Shown here piece by piece: positions 27,422 through 37,500 of a stretch of DNA of 64,000 nucleotides. This DNA is from Actinocrispum wychmicini (GTDB taxonomy: Bacteria; Actinomycetota; Actinomycetes; Mycobacteriales; Pseudonocardiaceae). Within the stretch, counting starts at the first letter, position 1; each line of letters starts with the position of its first letter. The stretch is taken from NCBI RefSeq assembly GCF_004345645.1, contig NZ_SLWS01000004.1, positions 62,001 through 126,000 on the forward strand. Direction: 5' to 3'. A model generated the notes under the pieces. The model worked only from the letters and a program-made list of their open reading frames with translations, ran no database searches and was not told where the DNA came from. The position numbers were made by a program, and so were the translations under genes.

Positions 27422-27859
27422 GTGAAAGTAGGGTGGCTACAATGTGGCAACCTCGCTGCTGAAGCTGGACTTTTGGATAACACTACGAGATACATTAATA
27501 GATTTCTAGATAGCATGTCCGATCCGACTGTGGTGGCTACAAAGGGTGAGCTCGACGACTCGATTACTCGCCAGTGGTTCGTCAACCCGCAATATGGCAC
27601 ATGGTCACGCCATCTGTACGGTACTATTTGGCACTTCATTGTCGCTATCGCATTCGCGGCAAACTTGTCAGCCAGCGGAGCTCGAGAAGGGGCTGTAACT
27701 GCATGTCTCGCGGAGGGGTGTACTTCAGGCAAGACCTTGGGCCTCGCGCCTCCACTCCTGCCCGCCTCGACAGGCGAGGTCCACCGACACCGCCAGCGGC
27801 TGCGGCAACAGCTGGGCTACGGGAAAGCAGTAAAAGGTGATCATGGTGTTCAGCAGTAG
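27422..27859 (+). CDS. Hypothetical protein, low-GC, possibly a remnant
   Basis: The 145-residue frame starts at GTG 27422 without a clear ribosome site. The first 90 codons have a credible composition and are clearly lower in GC than the neighbours (a stretch with ATTAATAGATTT at about 27494). The last 40 residues are Arg/Gln-rich and look like out-of-frame translation. I know no family. It may be a decayed gene or an imported fragment upstream of the CATRA operon. Confidence 0.3.
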   Translation: MKVGWLQCGNLAAEAGLLDNTTRYINRFLDSMSDPTVVATKGELDDSITRQWFVNPQYGTWSRHLYGTIWHFIVAIAFAANLSASGAREGAVTACLAEGCTSGKTLGLAPPLLPASTGEVHRHRQRLRQQLGYGKAVKGDHGVQQ

Positions 27860-27928
27860 TCCCAGCTGGCCGAACGTCGGCACACGCGGCGCGATACCGT
27901 TTGTCTGACGGACGGCGTGAGGAGGCAC

Positions 27929-28258
27929 ATGGTGACGGACTTCGAAGTAGCCCGTCAGCAGGCGTTGATGGCACTCGGCTGGCTACGCGAACAGCGGCAT
28001 ACAGAAGCCGAGTGGGGCGAGGTGGCCACAACGCTTGACGACTACGACGTGGCGTTGGTGAATCGCAATGCCGATGACTTGCTACGAGTGGCCCATTCTT
28101 TCGACCTTCTCGCTCGCCGGGTAAAGACCACGAACGGTCAGGATCCGGATGATGGAAGGACCGAGATGCCTGCTTCGCTGCGGGATCGTGCGAACGACCG
28201 CCTCGACTGGCCGCCGCCGGATCGCCCGGTGAGCGGCGCGGACGACCAGCGGGGTTGA
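27929..28258 (+). CDS. CATRA-associated small protein (CATASP-like)
   Basis: This is a small helical protein of about 109 aa, with LMALGWLREQRHTEAEWGEV then TTLDDYDVALVNRNADDLLRV, and a Pro/Asp-rich tail. Size, helical pattern and position directly before a CATRA gene fit the CATRA-associated small proteins described with actinobacterial caspase/TPR conflict systems. AGGAGG lies three bases before ATG 27929 and six before GTG 27932, so the GTG may be the real start. Its stop overlaps the next start (TGATG). The role is unknown, probably a structural partner of the CATRA protein. Confidence 0.65.
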   Translation: MVTDFEVARQQALMALGWLREQRHTEAEWGEVATTLDDYDVALVNRNADDLLRVAHSFDLLARRVKTTNGQDPDDGRTEMPASLRDRANDRLDWPPPDRPVSGADDQRG

Positions 28259-30051
28259 TGGCCGTGGGCTTGTTCGCGCCCGCGCTCCTCGTCTACGGAT
28301 ACCATCCGCTCGATCCGGCGAGTGATGCCTGGGCGGAATTCGTCGCGTTGTGGAACGCCCTGGGTATTACCGGGCCTGTGGTGAATTTGGATGCGCCGGC
28401 CACACTGCCTGGCATGTCGCCGGAAACGCGGGAGACGTCCGAACTGCTGGCAGTGGCAAGTGCTGGTGAATTACCCGAAGTATGGCAGTTGGTGGCCCGT
28501 ATCGAACACGACACGGTGTGTCTCGCGGCTATGATGGCACCGGCACGGGAGCTTGACTGTTCCGGCGAATGGAAGGCACTGGAGCGGCGGTGGCTGTCGG
28601 CCGCTTCTCCGTATTCGTCGACGTTGTTCGGTGAGGTTCGAATCTTTCTCGCGTTGACCGGCGATGAGGCCGACGCCGACGGTGTGGAGACCGAGGTCCG
28701 CACGGCGATTCCCGAGCCGTGGGCGGTGCGCTGGCACACCCGGCACGACGACGTGACTCTGCCAGGCACGGAGCATGACACCCTGCGTGTATGGGAGGCG
28801 GGCCCGTTGACGTCGGACGGCCGTCCGGTGCGCAGGCTCGCGGCTGTCGGGGCCGCTCGTCACGAGGGAACGATCGACAGCTTGGTGTGGTCGTCCGGGG
28901 ACGCCAAACTCGCGCCGCTCGGTAGGCATCTGATGCACGCCGCCAAAGTCCGGGACTCGGTGCGACGGTTCGCGGATGGACACGTGACTCGGAAGGCGCG
29001 GCGTCGGCTCGACGAAGGTGTGCAGCGTGCGCTGTTCTCGGTGTCCGAAGGTGGCCTGCGCGAGGACGTTGATATCGTGGAGATGTTGCTCAGCAGGTTG
29101 ACCCGTCTGCAATCGGCCGCCGGTATCACGGCGGGGAACCTGCGCCAAGCCTTGGGCGGCCGGGTGACCGGCACGGGTCCGCTCACTGACGACGTGGCGC
29201 TGGCCGATTGGTTCACGCAGCGGCTGGCCGACGAGCAGCACAGCCTGGCGGAGGCGCTCGCGGACGCACGCAGAATCGCCGCCCGTCCGTCGTCCTCTGT
29301 GCTGAAAGGGCGGTGGGCTGTGGTGCTGACCGCAACGGAAGCCGACTATTCGGCGTTCAGCGAACATCTGACGGGAGAAGTGGTCGAGTGTGAGGTGCGC
29401 GGCACTGTGTACGAACTGGGCGAACTCCCCGGAGCACAGGGACCCTGGCGTGTCGCGCTTGCTCAGGTTGCTCGCTCGTCGTCTGCCGCGGGAGTTCAGC
29501 TCGAGCGAGCCGTCGACCGCTTCTGCCCGGAAGTGGTGATGTTCTTGTGCCCGGCGAGTGGAAGGCTTGGTGTGCAGGTGGGGGACGTCGTGGCTGCCGC
29601 ATCCGTCTACGACTACGAATCAGGAGTGGACGATGTTCCGGGTTTCAGGCCGACGATCAAGACACACCACGCATCCCACCGGCTCGTCCAACGGGCGCAG
29701 TTCGTTGCCCGCAAGCACCTCTGGCAGAAGCGCTTACAAGGCACTCGGCAACCGTCGGCTGTAGTCGGACCGTTGGCGGCGGGATCCAAAGTGATCGTCC
29801 ACCCGTCGTCCACCGTGGCTCGTCTGCTAGAAGCGGCGGCGTCGGACGCGCACGCAGTGACGCGCGGCAGCTATGGTTTCCTGCATGCCGCATACGTCAA
29901 CGACAAAGTAGACGCCCTGGTCGTCGTAGGCGTATCGCGACTGCTGACCGACGCTGATCCTCCAGACGCCACTGACGCGTCCACCAACGCCGCCGCGTTC
30001 GCCATCGAGCTTCTCGGCACCTTGCCCGTCAAACAAAGTGCGGCACGATGA
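28258..30051 (+). CDS. CATRA-domain protein with C-terminal nucleosidase-like domain
   Basis: The 597-aa protein begins with a CATRA-N-like domain: ALLVYGYHPLDPASDAWAEFV at the start, then LVARIEHDTVCLAAMMAP, matching the Caspase And TPR-Repeat Associated family. A helical middle part (about 200-340) follows, then a nucleoside phosphorylase/MTAN-like fold (350-590) with VVLTATEADYSAF, GDVVAAASVYDYESG and NAAAFAIELL. Residues that should be catalytic have changed: the MEGHG loop is RGSYGF (536-541) and RGISD is VGVSR (557-561). It may therefore sense a nucleotide rather than cleave one. It overlaps the next gene by ATGA. In such systems the nucleosidase and CHAT units are thought to be effectors and CATRA a regulator. 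Confidence 0.75.
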   Translation: MAVGLFAPALLVYGYHPLDPASDAWAEFVALWNALGITGPVVNLDAPATLPGMSPETRETSELLAVASAGELPEVWQLVARIEHDTVCLAAMMAPARELDCSGEWKALERRWLSAASPYSSTLFGEVRIFLALTGDEADADGVETEVRTAIPEPWAVRWHTRHDDVTLPGTEHDTLRVWEAGPLTSDGRPVRRLAAVGAARHEGTIDSLVWSSGDAKLAPLGRHLMHAAKVRDSVRRFADGHVTRKARRRLDEGVQRALFSVSEGGLREDVDIVEMLLSRLTRLQSAAGITAGNLRQALGGRVTGTGPLTDDVALADWFTQRLADEQHSLAEALADARRIAARPSSSVLKGRWAVVLTATEADYSAFSEHLTGEVVECEVRGTVYELGELPGAQGPWRVALAQVARSSSAAGVQLERAVDRFCPEVVMFLCPASGRLGVQVGDVVAAASVYDYESGVDDVPGFRPTIKTHHASHRLVQRAQFVARKHLWQKRLQGTRQPSAVVGPLAAGSKVIVHPSSTVARLLEAAASDAHAVTRGSYGFLHAAYVNDKVDALVVVGVSRLLTDADPPDATDASTNAAAFAIELLGTLPVKQSAAR

Positions 30052-33000
30052 GCCTCGCAGCCGTGCGGGCCCGGATCGCACGATTCGCCCAGCAGGACGA
30101 CCACGATGCCGTCCTCGAAGAGGGGGCGGTGGCCGATCTGCTGACGCTGCTCCAGTCGACGTCTTCCGATGACGTAGACGCCAACCGCGCGGCCGCGTAC
30201 TTCTGCATCATGCGCTTTCAGGTACTGCCGGACGAAGAGGACCGTCTCGACTACGCACGGGCGCTCGAGCTCTTCCGCCCGCTGCGGCGCCTGGGAACAG
30301 CGCACATTCCCGAGCACCTGTACGAGGATCTGGACCAGCCCACACCGCAGTTCGTTGGTGACCAAGCGGCACGGCTGCTGATATACGCTAGTCACACCAA
30401 CGAGTTGGTGTGGCTCGACACGGCGTCGGACTACCTTCGATTCGCGCTGCGCACAACTCCTCACGACGGCCCTGACCGGGTCGCCTACCTCATGAATCTG
30501 CATGCAGCCTGGGGGCTTCGCTATCGTCAGACTGACGCGCTGGAGGATCTGAGCGAATCGATCAGAGCCGCGCGGGCGGTGCTCACCGTGCTCGAGCCCG
30601 CTAGCCGGAACTGGGTCGACTGGACCTTCATCCTGGGCAAGCACCTCATGTGGCGATACCGCGCCGCAGGTGTGTTCGAGGACCTCGACAACGCCGTCGA
30701 CCATCTCAAGGCCGCGGTGTCCGCCACCGAATCGGATCATCCAGACCGGATGGACCGGCTCAAGGAGATGGCGATCGCTCTGGGCGACCGCGCCGATCAC
30801 CGCAGCGACCACGAGGATCTCGACCCGGCCGTGGAGGCGGTCCGTGCGGCGATCGGACTGGCCAAGCCAGAATCAGCGGATGAGTCCGCGTTGTGCTCCC
30901 AGCTCTCGCAGCTGCTGCGCCTGCGTTCCGACCAGCGGGGCGATCTGACGGACTTGGCCGAAGCTATCAACTTGTCCCGTGCAGCGCTCGCAGCGGCGGC
31001 CGACGACTCGACTCGCGTCACCAGGTTGTCCAGGCTGGGAATCGCGCTGAGGAGCTCGTTCGACCTGACCGGGAGGATCGCCGACCTGGACGAGGCCATC
31101 GAGTACTTGCGAGCGGCTGCCGCGCTCACGGATCAGCCGTGGGAACAGACCAAAAGGCTTTCGAACCTCGTCGACGCACTGCGCGTGCGGGCTGAGCGGA
31201 CCGGCCGCGTCGAAGACGCCGACGAAGCGGTTGCGCTGGCTCGCCGCATGGTCGCCATGACTCCGCCAGAGGACGTCGATCGCTCGGTGTTGCTCAGCAC
31301 TTTGGCGATCACCCTGCACACTCGCTTCAGCCGCACCAATGAACGCAATGACCTCGACGAGGCCGTTGAGGCGAGCCGGCAGGCAGCCGAGACAGTGGCG
31401 GATGATCGTCCTGTCGATGCTGTGATCGTCCGAACGAACTTGTCTGCCTTGCTGTTGTCCCGGTTTGAACGCCTGCGTGATTCCGGGGATGTTGACGAGG
31501 CGATTGTTGTCGCCAGGCGGATCATGGCCGCGCTGCCGTCGGCCGACCCATCGCAGGACGAGCGTCAGAGCAACCTCGCCCTTGCGCTGCTCACTCGCTA
31601 CCAGCAGGTGCCTCCGGCCCGCGCGTCCGATGGCGACGAAGCGGTTGCGCTGATGCGCGAAGCTCTCGGAGCCACGGGTGCCGACCATCCGCGGCTTGCG
31701 TCGCGTCTGTCCAATCTCGTGTACGCCCTGCTCTGCCGGTACCGCAACGGCGACGGCCACCCGGCAGACCTTGATGACGCGGTGGTGCTCGGCGAGAAAG
31801 CCGTGGCCGAGTGCCCATCCGATGACGCGAACCTCGCGATGTACTTGGCCAATCTGGCAGCCGCGCGACAAGCACGCCATCAACTGACCGGAGATCTCGA
31901 CGACGCGAGGGCGGTTGTCTCGGCCGACCGAAGGGCATCCTCCTTGCGGATTGCCAGCCCGTCTGTACGCCTGGACGTCGCACGCAGCTGGGGCCGCGCG
32001 GCCACGGTGCTCGAGAACTGGCCAGGGGCAGTTGCGGGTTACTCCGAAGCGGTGCAGCTGATCGGCACGGTAGCGCCACGAGGGCTTGCCCGCATCGACG
32101 CTGAGCACGCCTTGAGCTCGCTGTCCGGCTTGGGTGCCGACGCCGCAGCGTGCTGTCTGCTCCTGGGCGATGCCGGCCGCGCGGTCTCGCTGTGGGATCA
32201 GGCCGTCGGTGTCCTGCTGGCGCAGGCCCTGGACGCGCGTACCGACATCACAGACCTGGCTCGCGCCGACACCACGCTGGCCCAGCAGTTCGTCGAGTTG
32301 AGCGACCGGCTTGAGGACGGAGGAATGCTGGCCACGGCACTCACCGGGGAGCGGCGCAGGGCATTGGTCGTGCAGTTCGAGGACCTGTTGCGGCGTATCC
32401 GACAGTTGCGCGAGTTCCGCGGCTTTCTCCAGCCCCCCGACATCGGGGATCTGCTGCGGACGGCTCAGCAGGGACCGGTGGTCGTGACCATGGTCAGCGA
32501 GCTGTGTTCGGCCGCCTTGGTGCTGACCACGGAAGGTGTCGCCGTGGTCGACCTGCCCGACGCCACACCGGAAACGGTGCGCGAGCACGTCACGACCGTT
32601 CTCGCCTGCACAGACGAAACCGAAGACAACGAGCGTCTGCATCGGACGCTGGAATGGATGTGGGACGCCACAGCGGAAGTGGACATTCTGGCCCGGCAGG
32701 TTGCTGCCAGGACCGAGTTCATCGGCAACGATGCCAGACGGGACGACATACTGGCCGCCCTGCCACACCATCCGTGGGCACACTTCTGCTGCCATGGGCA
32801 CAGCGATCCGGATGCTCCGTCCGCCAGCAGGCTGCTGGTCATGGACTACGAGAGGGTGCCGTTGGCGGTCGCGGACATCAGCCGCCTGCGACTGGAGGAC
32901 GCCGAGTTCGCCTTTCTGTCAGCATGTTCCACGGCACGCACTGGCGAGCACCTGTCCGATGAGGCGATACACCTGGCGTCGGCGTTTCAGCTGGCGGGGT

Positions 33001-33197
33001 ACCGGCATGTGGTGGCCACGTTATGGCCGATCATGGACCGCCACGCGGTGTGGATCGCGGACAAGGTCTACGCCACGATCTCCAAGCAGGGAGCGGCGGC
33101 AGCGGCTCGCGCTTTGCACACGGCGACCCGTGAGCTGCGGGAAGTCTGGCGAGACTTCCCCGACGTCTGGGCCGGGCACATCCACAGTGGAGCATAG
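30048..33197 (+). CDS. TPR-CHAT protease with shortened CHAT domain
   Basis: The 1049-aa protein has about 15 TPR-like helical pairs (60-730) with repeating DLDEAIEYLRAA and NLVDALRVRAE patterns. A caspase-like CHAT domain follows, keeping the catalytic dyad: His916 in HFCCHG and Cys960 in LSACSTA, then SAFQLAGYRHVVATLWP. Compared with the paralogue at 34599-38321, about 100 residues are missing between EWMWDAT and AEVDILARQ (about residue 873). That removes the PRLWLCPTGLLSFLPLHA strands. The TPRs probably sense a trigger and CHAT cuts a partner protein, perhaps the CATRA protein or the convergent module. Whether the shortened domain is active is uncertain. Confidence 0.85.
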   Translation: MSLAAVRARIARFAQQDDHDAVLEEGAVADLLTLLQSTSSDDVDANRAAAYFCIMRFQVLPDEEDRLDYARALELFRPLRRLGTAHIPEHLYEDLDQPTPQFVGDQAARLLIYASHTNELVWLDTASDYLRFALRTTPHDGPDRVAYLMNLHAAWGLRYRQTDALEDLSESIRAARAVLTVLEPASRNWVDWTFILGKHLMWRYRAAGVFEDLDNAVDHLKAAVSATESDHPDRMDRLKEMAIALGDRADHRSDHEDLDPAVEAVRAAIGLAKPESADESALCSQLSQLLRLRSDQRGDLTDLAEAINLSRAALAAAADDSTRVTRLSRLGIALRSSFDLTGRIADLDEAIEYLRAAAALTDQPWEQTKRLSNLVDALRVRAERTGRVEDADEAVALARRMVAMTPPEDVDRSVLLSTLAITLHTRFSRTNERNDLDEAVEASRQAAETVADDRPVDAVIVRTNLSALLLSRFERLRDSGDVDEAIVVARRIMAALPSADPSQDERQSNLALALLTRYQQVPPARASDGDEAVALMREALGATGADHPRLASRLSNLVYALLCRYRNGDGHPADLDDAVVLGEKAVAECPSDDANLAMYLANLAAARQARHQLTGDLDDARAVVSADRRASSLRIASPSVRLDVARSWGRAATVLENWPGAVAGYSEAVQLIGTVAPRGLARIDAEHALSSLSGLGADAAACCLLLGDAGRAVSLWDQAVGVLLAQALDARTDITDLARADTTLAQQFVELSDRLEDGGMLATALTGERRRALVVQFEDLLRRIRQLREFRGFLQPPDIGDLLRTAQQGPVVVTMVSELCSAALVLTTEGVAVVDLPDATPETVREHVTTVLACTDETEDNERLHRTLEWMWDATAEVDILARQVAARTEFIGNDARRDDILAALPHHPWAHFCCHGHSDPDAPSASRLLVMDYERVPLAVADISRLRLEDAEFAFLSACSTARTGEHLSDEAIHLASAFQLAGYRHVVATLWPIMDRHAVWIADKVYATISKQGAAAAARALHTATRELREVWRDFPDVWAGHIHSGA

Positions 33198-33262
33198 TCG
33201 TGCCACAGTGGTCCTTGTGGTGATGCGGAAGCCGGCGTCCTACGGTTCTGCGTCGTTCGCCT

Positions 33263-34441
33263 TCATGCCGGGGGAATACTTGTCAACAAGGCAGCCGTGA
33301 AAGCGGCGGCGTTGCTTGCGGCCACATGACACTCTTCCTCGCTGGTCTCACCGACGACGGCACGGATCCCTCGTACCACCAATGCGTCAACGTGTGGGTC
33401 GGCGTACGCGGAGTGCAGGAAGCCGTGCCCGCCAAGATCTATCGCAAGCGCGTCGCCGCAATGCTCGTCGATCCAGCGGCGAGTGGCGGACTGGCGTCCG
33501 GTGACTGTCTTGTTACCGGCCGCGATCGGTCCGATCAGGGCTCGGGGCACGGTATCGCCGCGAGGCGCCCAGAACCCGCGTCTGGCCACCTGCTGAGCCC
33601 GCTGGATCAGACGGTACGAAGGAGCCGCCGTCTTGATGCACGCCAACAGTCCGTTGTCGGTGTCGTTGCCGGCCTCATAGTCGTAGACATAGTCCGCGAC
33701 CACAACATCGCCAGATCTGGCCGCTCCAACGCTCACCGCCTGACCGACCAGGAGCATGACACGAGCGTCGAGGTGAACGGCCGCCCGTTCGAGGTGCAGC
33801 GCCTCGGACGGGCCGCCCGACCCGATTTGGGCGAGCCACACCCGCCACGACCCCAGCACGGCATGCTCGAAAACCGTGCCGCGGATCTCAGGGCCTTCCG
33901 CAGTCCCCGTGCAAAGGCCGGCGAATGCCTGATAGGACAATGCGTCGGAGGCGAACACGACCGCCTGCGCTTCTTGCGGGACCACCGGGTTCTCAGCCGC
34001 AATGCGTGCTGCGGCAGTTCTCCCAACCGGTGCACGTAGGACGTCGGCCAACTGAACGGGCGTGGTCGAAGTCGTGGTTGGGCTCGGTAGCCGGCGTCCG
34101 GCTTCTCGTTCCTTCTTCTGGGCGTCGGCCACGATTTCATGTAGGTCGACGAGCCGTTGATAGTCCGCCAGCAGGCTCTGTCGAAATTCTCTCGGCACAG
34201 CCTTGCCAGCGGATAGCTTGCGCAAGCATCGGTCGATGTACCGAGTGACAGTATCCCGTGCTGGAGGAAGGCTTCCCGAACCCCGTTCGAGTTCTGACAG
34301 CGTACTCTTCGAGCTCCCGATCTCCTTCGCCAGAGCCTCCAGGGTGAAATCACCCCCGAGACGGAGCTTGCGCAGCCGTTGGCCGAAGTTGACCAGCGCG
34401 TGCTTCCACGGATCGGGAGCCGGAGGCTGGGACATCGGCAT
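33263..34441 (-). CDS. XRE-type HTH fused to nucleosidase-like domain
   Basis: This 392-aa protein starts at ATG 34441 (MPMSQPP), with AGGA just upstream. Residues 5-75 form an XRE helix-turn-helix (FGQRLRKLR, TLEALAKEIGSSKSTLSELERG). Residues 155-390 have the purine-nucleoside-phosphorylase/MTAN fold: GDVVVADYVYDYEAG, IGPIAAGNKTV, GGHGFLHSA, NAAAFTAALL. The usual Met-Glu-Gly is LGG (336-338) and the RGISD motif is RGIRA (357-361), so catalysis is doubtful. The N-terminal module is homologous to that of the membrane protein at 38671-40044. It converges with the plus-strand CHAT gene, 65 bases apart. Confidence 0.8.
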   Translation of the reverse strand: MPMSQPPAPDPWKHALVNFGQRLRKLRLGGDFTLEALAKEIGSSKSTLSELERGSGSLPPARDTVTRYIDRCLRKLSAGKAVPREFRQSLLADYQRLVDLHEIVADAQKKEREAGRRLPSPTTTSTTPVQLADVLRAPVGRTAAARIAAENPVVPQEAQAVVFASDALSYQAFAGLCTGTAEGPEIRGTVFEHAVLGSWRVWLAQIGSGGPSEALHLERAAVHLDARVMLLVGQAVSVGAARSGDVVVADYVYDYEAGNDTDNGLLACIKTAAPSYRLIQRAQQVARRGFWAPRGDTVPRALIGPIAAGNKTVTGRQSATRRWIDEHCGDALAIDLGGHGFLHSAYADPHVDALVVRGIRAVVGETSEEECHVAASNAAAFTAALLTSIPPA

Positions 34442-34598
34442 TGTCCTAATCAGTTCTGGGAGTGAGCCATCCGCACACTCCTGGTGGTAGCCGGGCGGGA
34501 GGTGAGCACTCGGTTGTCTTTCGTGCTGCGGCTTCAGACCCTGGCACGACAAGTCTATGAGGCCTCGCGTGCTGCGAATTCCGACCATCGCAAGGCCC

Positions 34599-37500
34599 TT
34601 AACACCCGATGTGGATGTAACTCGCCCATACGGACGGATACTTCGACCAGATCCGGCGAAGTGCTCGTACCGCAGCGTGAAGCGCCACCGGGCTGTCCTT
34701 CGCTTGGGGCCAGGCAGGAACGATGTCGCTGTACACCTGGGTCGCGATGGTGGCCGCGTGCCTGTCGTACACCGGCCATAGGGCGGCGATCACGTGACGG
34801 TATCCCATAAGCTGGAAGGCTGACGCCATGTGGATCGCCTCGTCGGCCAACGGCGGGGTGGTCTGCGCTGTACTACATGCCGACAAGTATGCGAGTTCCG
34901 CTGTGTCCAGGCGGGCGCGACCGAGAGCAGCGATGTCCAGCGATCCCACGACCGCCATGCTGCTGCGAGAGGGATCGATCAGGTCCGTTGTGGCGTGACA
35001 TGCGAAATGCACCCAATGATGGTGCGTCAGGCTCTCGAGGATCGCTGATGCTGTCGCCGCCTGCTCGCTCAGCCGAGTGACCTGTTCGGGCAGCAGTTCA
35101 CCGAGCAGTGCGGCGTCAACGCGGACGCCGGGCAGGATGACGTCGTCATCCGTCTCCTGCATTTCCACCACCAACGCACGCGGAGTTCCCGCCGATTCAA
35201 GCGGTCTCTTGCGGCGGGCGTGGCGCAGCGCGCGTACAGACGCTGTGTAGGACGGCACCACGTAGTCCAAGAGCGTCCCGCCGGGCGTTGCGGCGTGGCC
35301 CGCGGCATGCAGCGGCAAGAAGGAGAGCAATCCGGTGGGGCACAGCCACAAGCGGGGAAAGGGTGCTTCGTCATCGGTGCGAGCGCCGAAGCCCAGATGC
35401 GTCACGACCGGCCCGACGACTGCCTCCCACAGCCAGGAGAGCACGGTGCTGAGGTCGTCCTCGGCGACTTCATCGGTGCCCTGTTCCACGGCCGCGAGAA
35501 ACAGCCTGGTCTGCCCCCGCACCGAGGCCGGCGTCGCATCCGGCAGGGGCACGCGCGTGACACCGTCCGACGTGAGGACCAACGCGTCGGAGCCGTATCG
35601 GCTGACGTTGAATACGGCGATGGGGCCGTCAGCTCCGTCTGTGGCCGGATCGACCGTGAAAGGCCGCAAGAAGTCGTTCAATCCGGACCGCCGGATTCGC
35701 TCGATCAAGTCGGTCAGCTCCATCGCTGACGACTTCCGCCGGGCGGCCGCCTGCGGGTCGCCGTCCGTGGACTCGAGCAGCGTGCACAAGCGAATGAACT
35801 CGGCGGCGTCCCGAGGTGAGTGCGCGGCCAGATCGCTCAGGTCGACACGTGTGTCCAGCGCCTGGCCAAGCAGTACACACCGGCCCTGTTCCAGCAGGTC
35901 GAGAGCTGTACGGGCGTCGGCATCACGGACCGCGCACGCTGCGGCGTCCACCGCGAGCCCAGGCAGGTCGGCCAGAAGCCGCTGCTGATCATCGCGTTTG
36001 AGATTCCGTGGGGCAAGCCGGTCCAGCAGACCGACCGCGAGCCGGAGCGCGGTGTGTGCGGTGGCCCAGTCGCCCGCGGAGACCGCCGCGTGCGCCCATT
36101 CGGCCGCGGCGCGGATACGGACCGGAACAGGTGCGGAGAGCTGGTGCGCCGCGGTCCTGCAGTGCCTGATCGTCTCTGCCCGGCTGTCCTGGGCGCCGCG
36201 CAGGTCGTCGATCCGGCGTAGGGCGATGGCCAGATGAACAAGCCGCCGGGCTTGGTCAGCGATCTGGTTCTGCTCGACGTCCACGGCCTCCCGAGCGACG
36301 GCGACCAGCTCGTCGGCCGATCCCTCGACGAGGTCGAGGTCCAGTTGGAGAACCAGCAGCCCGGCCAGATTCGACAGGTAGTGACCCAATTCGGGCACAC
36401 CCGTGGTTCGCGCGGCTGTCACTGCGGCTCGCGCGCTGTTCAGTGCGGCACTCAGATCGGCGGCGGCGTTCGATCGTTCGAAACGAGCCAACAGGACCGC
36501 GCCAAGGACCGAATGCGCGGCCGCACTGCCGCCCACGACCGCCGCTTCAGCGACTTCCTGTGCCTCGTCCAGCAGCGGCATGTCACCGGCGGGTCCGGCG
36601 TTCCTGGCGGTGATGAGCAAGAGCACGGACGCCAGGTTGGCCAGATACTCCAAGCGCTCAGGACGATCAGTTCTAGCCGCATCACGCAGCACCCTCGCCG
36701 CCTCGTCGGCGTATTCCGAGCCACCGGACAGCTCTGCCTGCTCGATCAGTGCCACGCCGAGATTGTTGAGTCGGCTGGGGCTGTCCTGGTGGCCTGGTGG
36801 AGTGGCCTGGACGGCTTCGCGCGCCATCGCTATCGCTTGATCGAGTTCCGCAGGGTCGCCTGTGCGCAACGCTTGTATGCGCAGGTTCAGGCCTAGGTTG
36901 TCCAAGCAGGCCGCTCGGTCGGGAGCCTCAGACGTACAGGACTCCAACGCACGCCGGAACTGGACGCCAGCCTCGACGAGGTCGGCTACACCGCCAGCCA
37001 AGTCATAGCGAGCCTGCAGAACAACCCCCAGCGCTATACGGCGTGGCACAAGGTCGCGATGGTCGTCGGGCAGCAATTCGACCGCCACCCGGCCAGCCCT
37101 GATCGCCTCGTCAAGCGGCCCCGTGGCCCGGGTGGCTTCCGACAGCGACCGCAGCGCGAGACATAGCACGCTCAGCCGCCTGCTGCGTTCCGGATCTTGC
37201 GGAGACGTGAGTTCGACCCCACGCCGGGCGGCGTCGACGGCCACCTCCGCTGTTTCCGCGTTCTTATCGAAGGCGTATTTCGACGTGAGAATGCTGCCCA
37301 GTGCGATCTGCGGTTCTGGCGATTCCTTATCCAGTCCTGTGGCTTCAACGGCCGCATCAAGCGCCACTTCCAGTGAATTCCGGTCGTCGTTGAGCTCTGC
37401 GAGCCTGCGAAGGGCATAGCACCACTGGGTGAGTCTTGCCGATTGACCCGCGTAGTTCGCACCCGTCTGTACCGCGGTTTCGGCTGCGGCCACAGCTGAT

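Noticed and set aside
27725..27928. Minus-strand frame with a GQLGLLLNTMITFY stretch, first thought a Tn3 transposase C-terminus
   Set aside because: The following residues do not match the expected HINMLGRY-type ending, and the frame runs against the CATRA operon promoter; too weak to annotate.
33190..33240. Terminator between the convergent CHAT and XRE-nucleosidase genes
   Set aside because: Only a 5-bp stem (CCACA/TGTGG) is visible; not strong enough to call.
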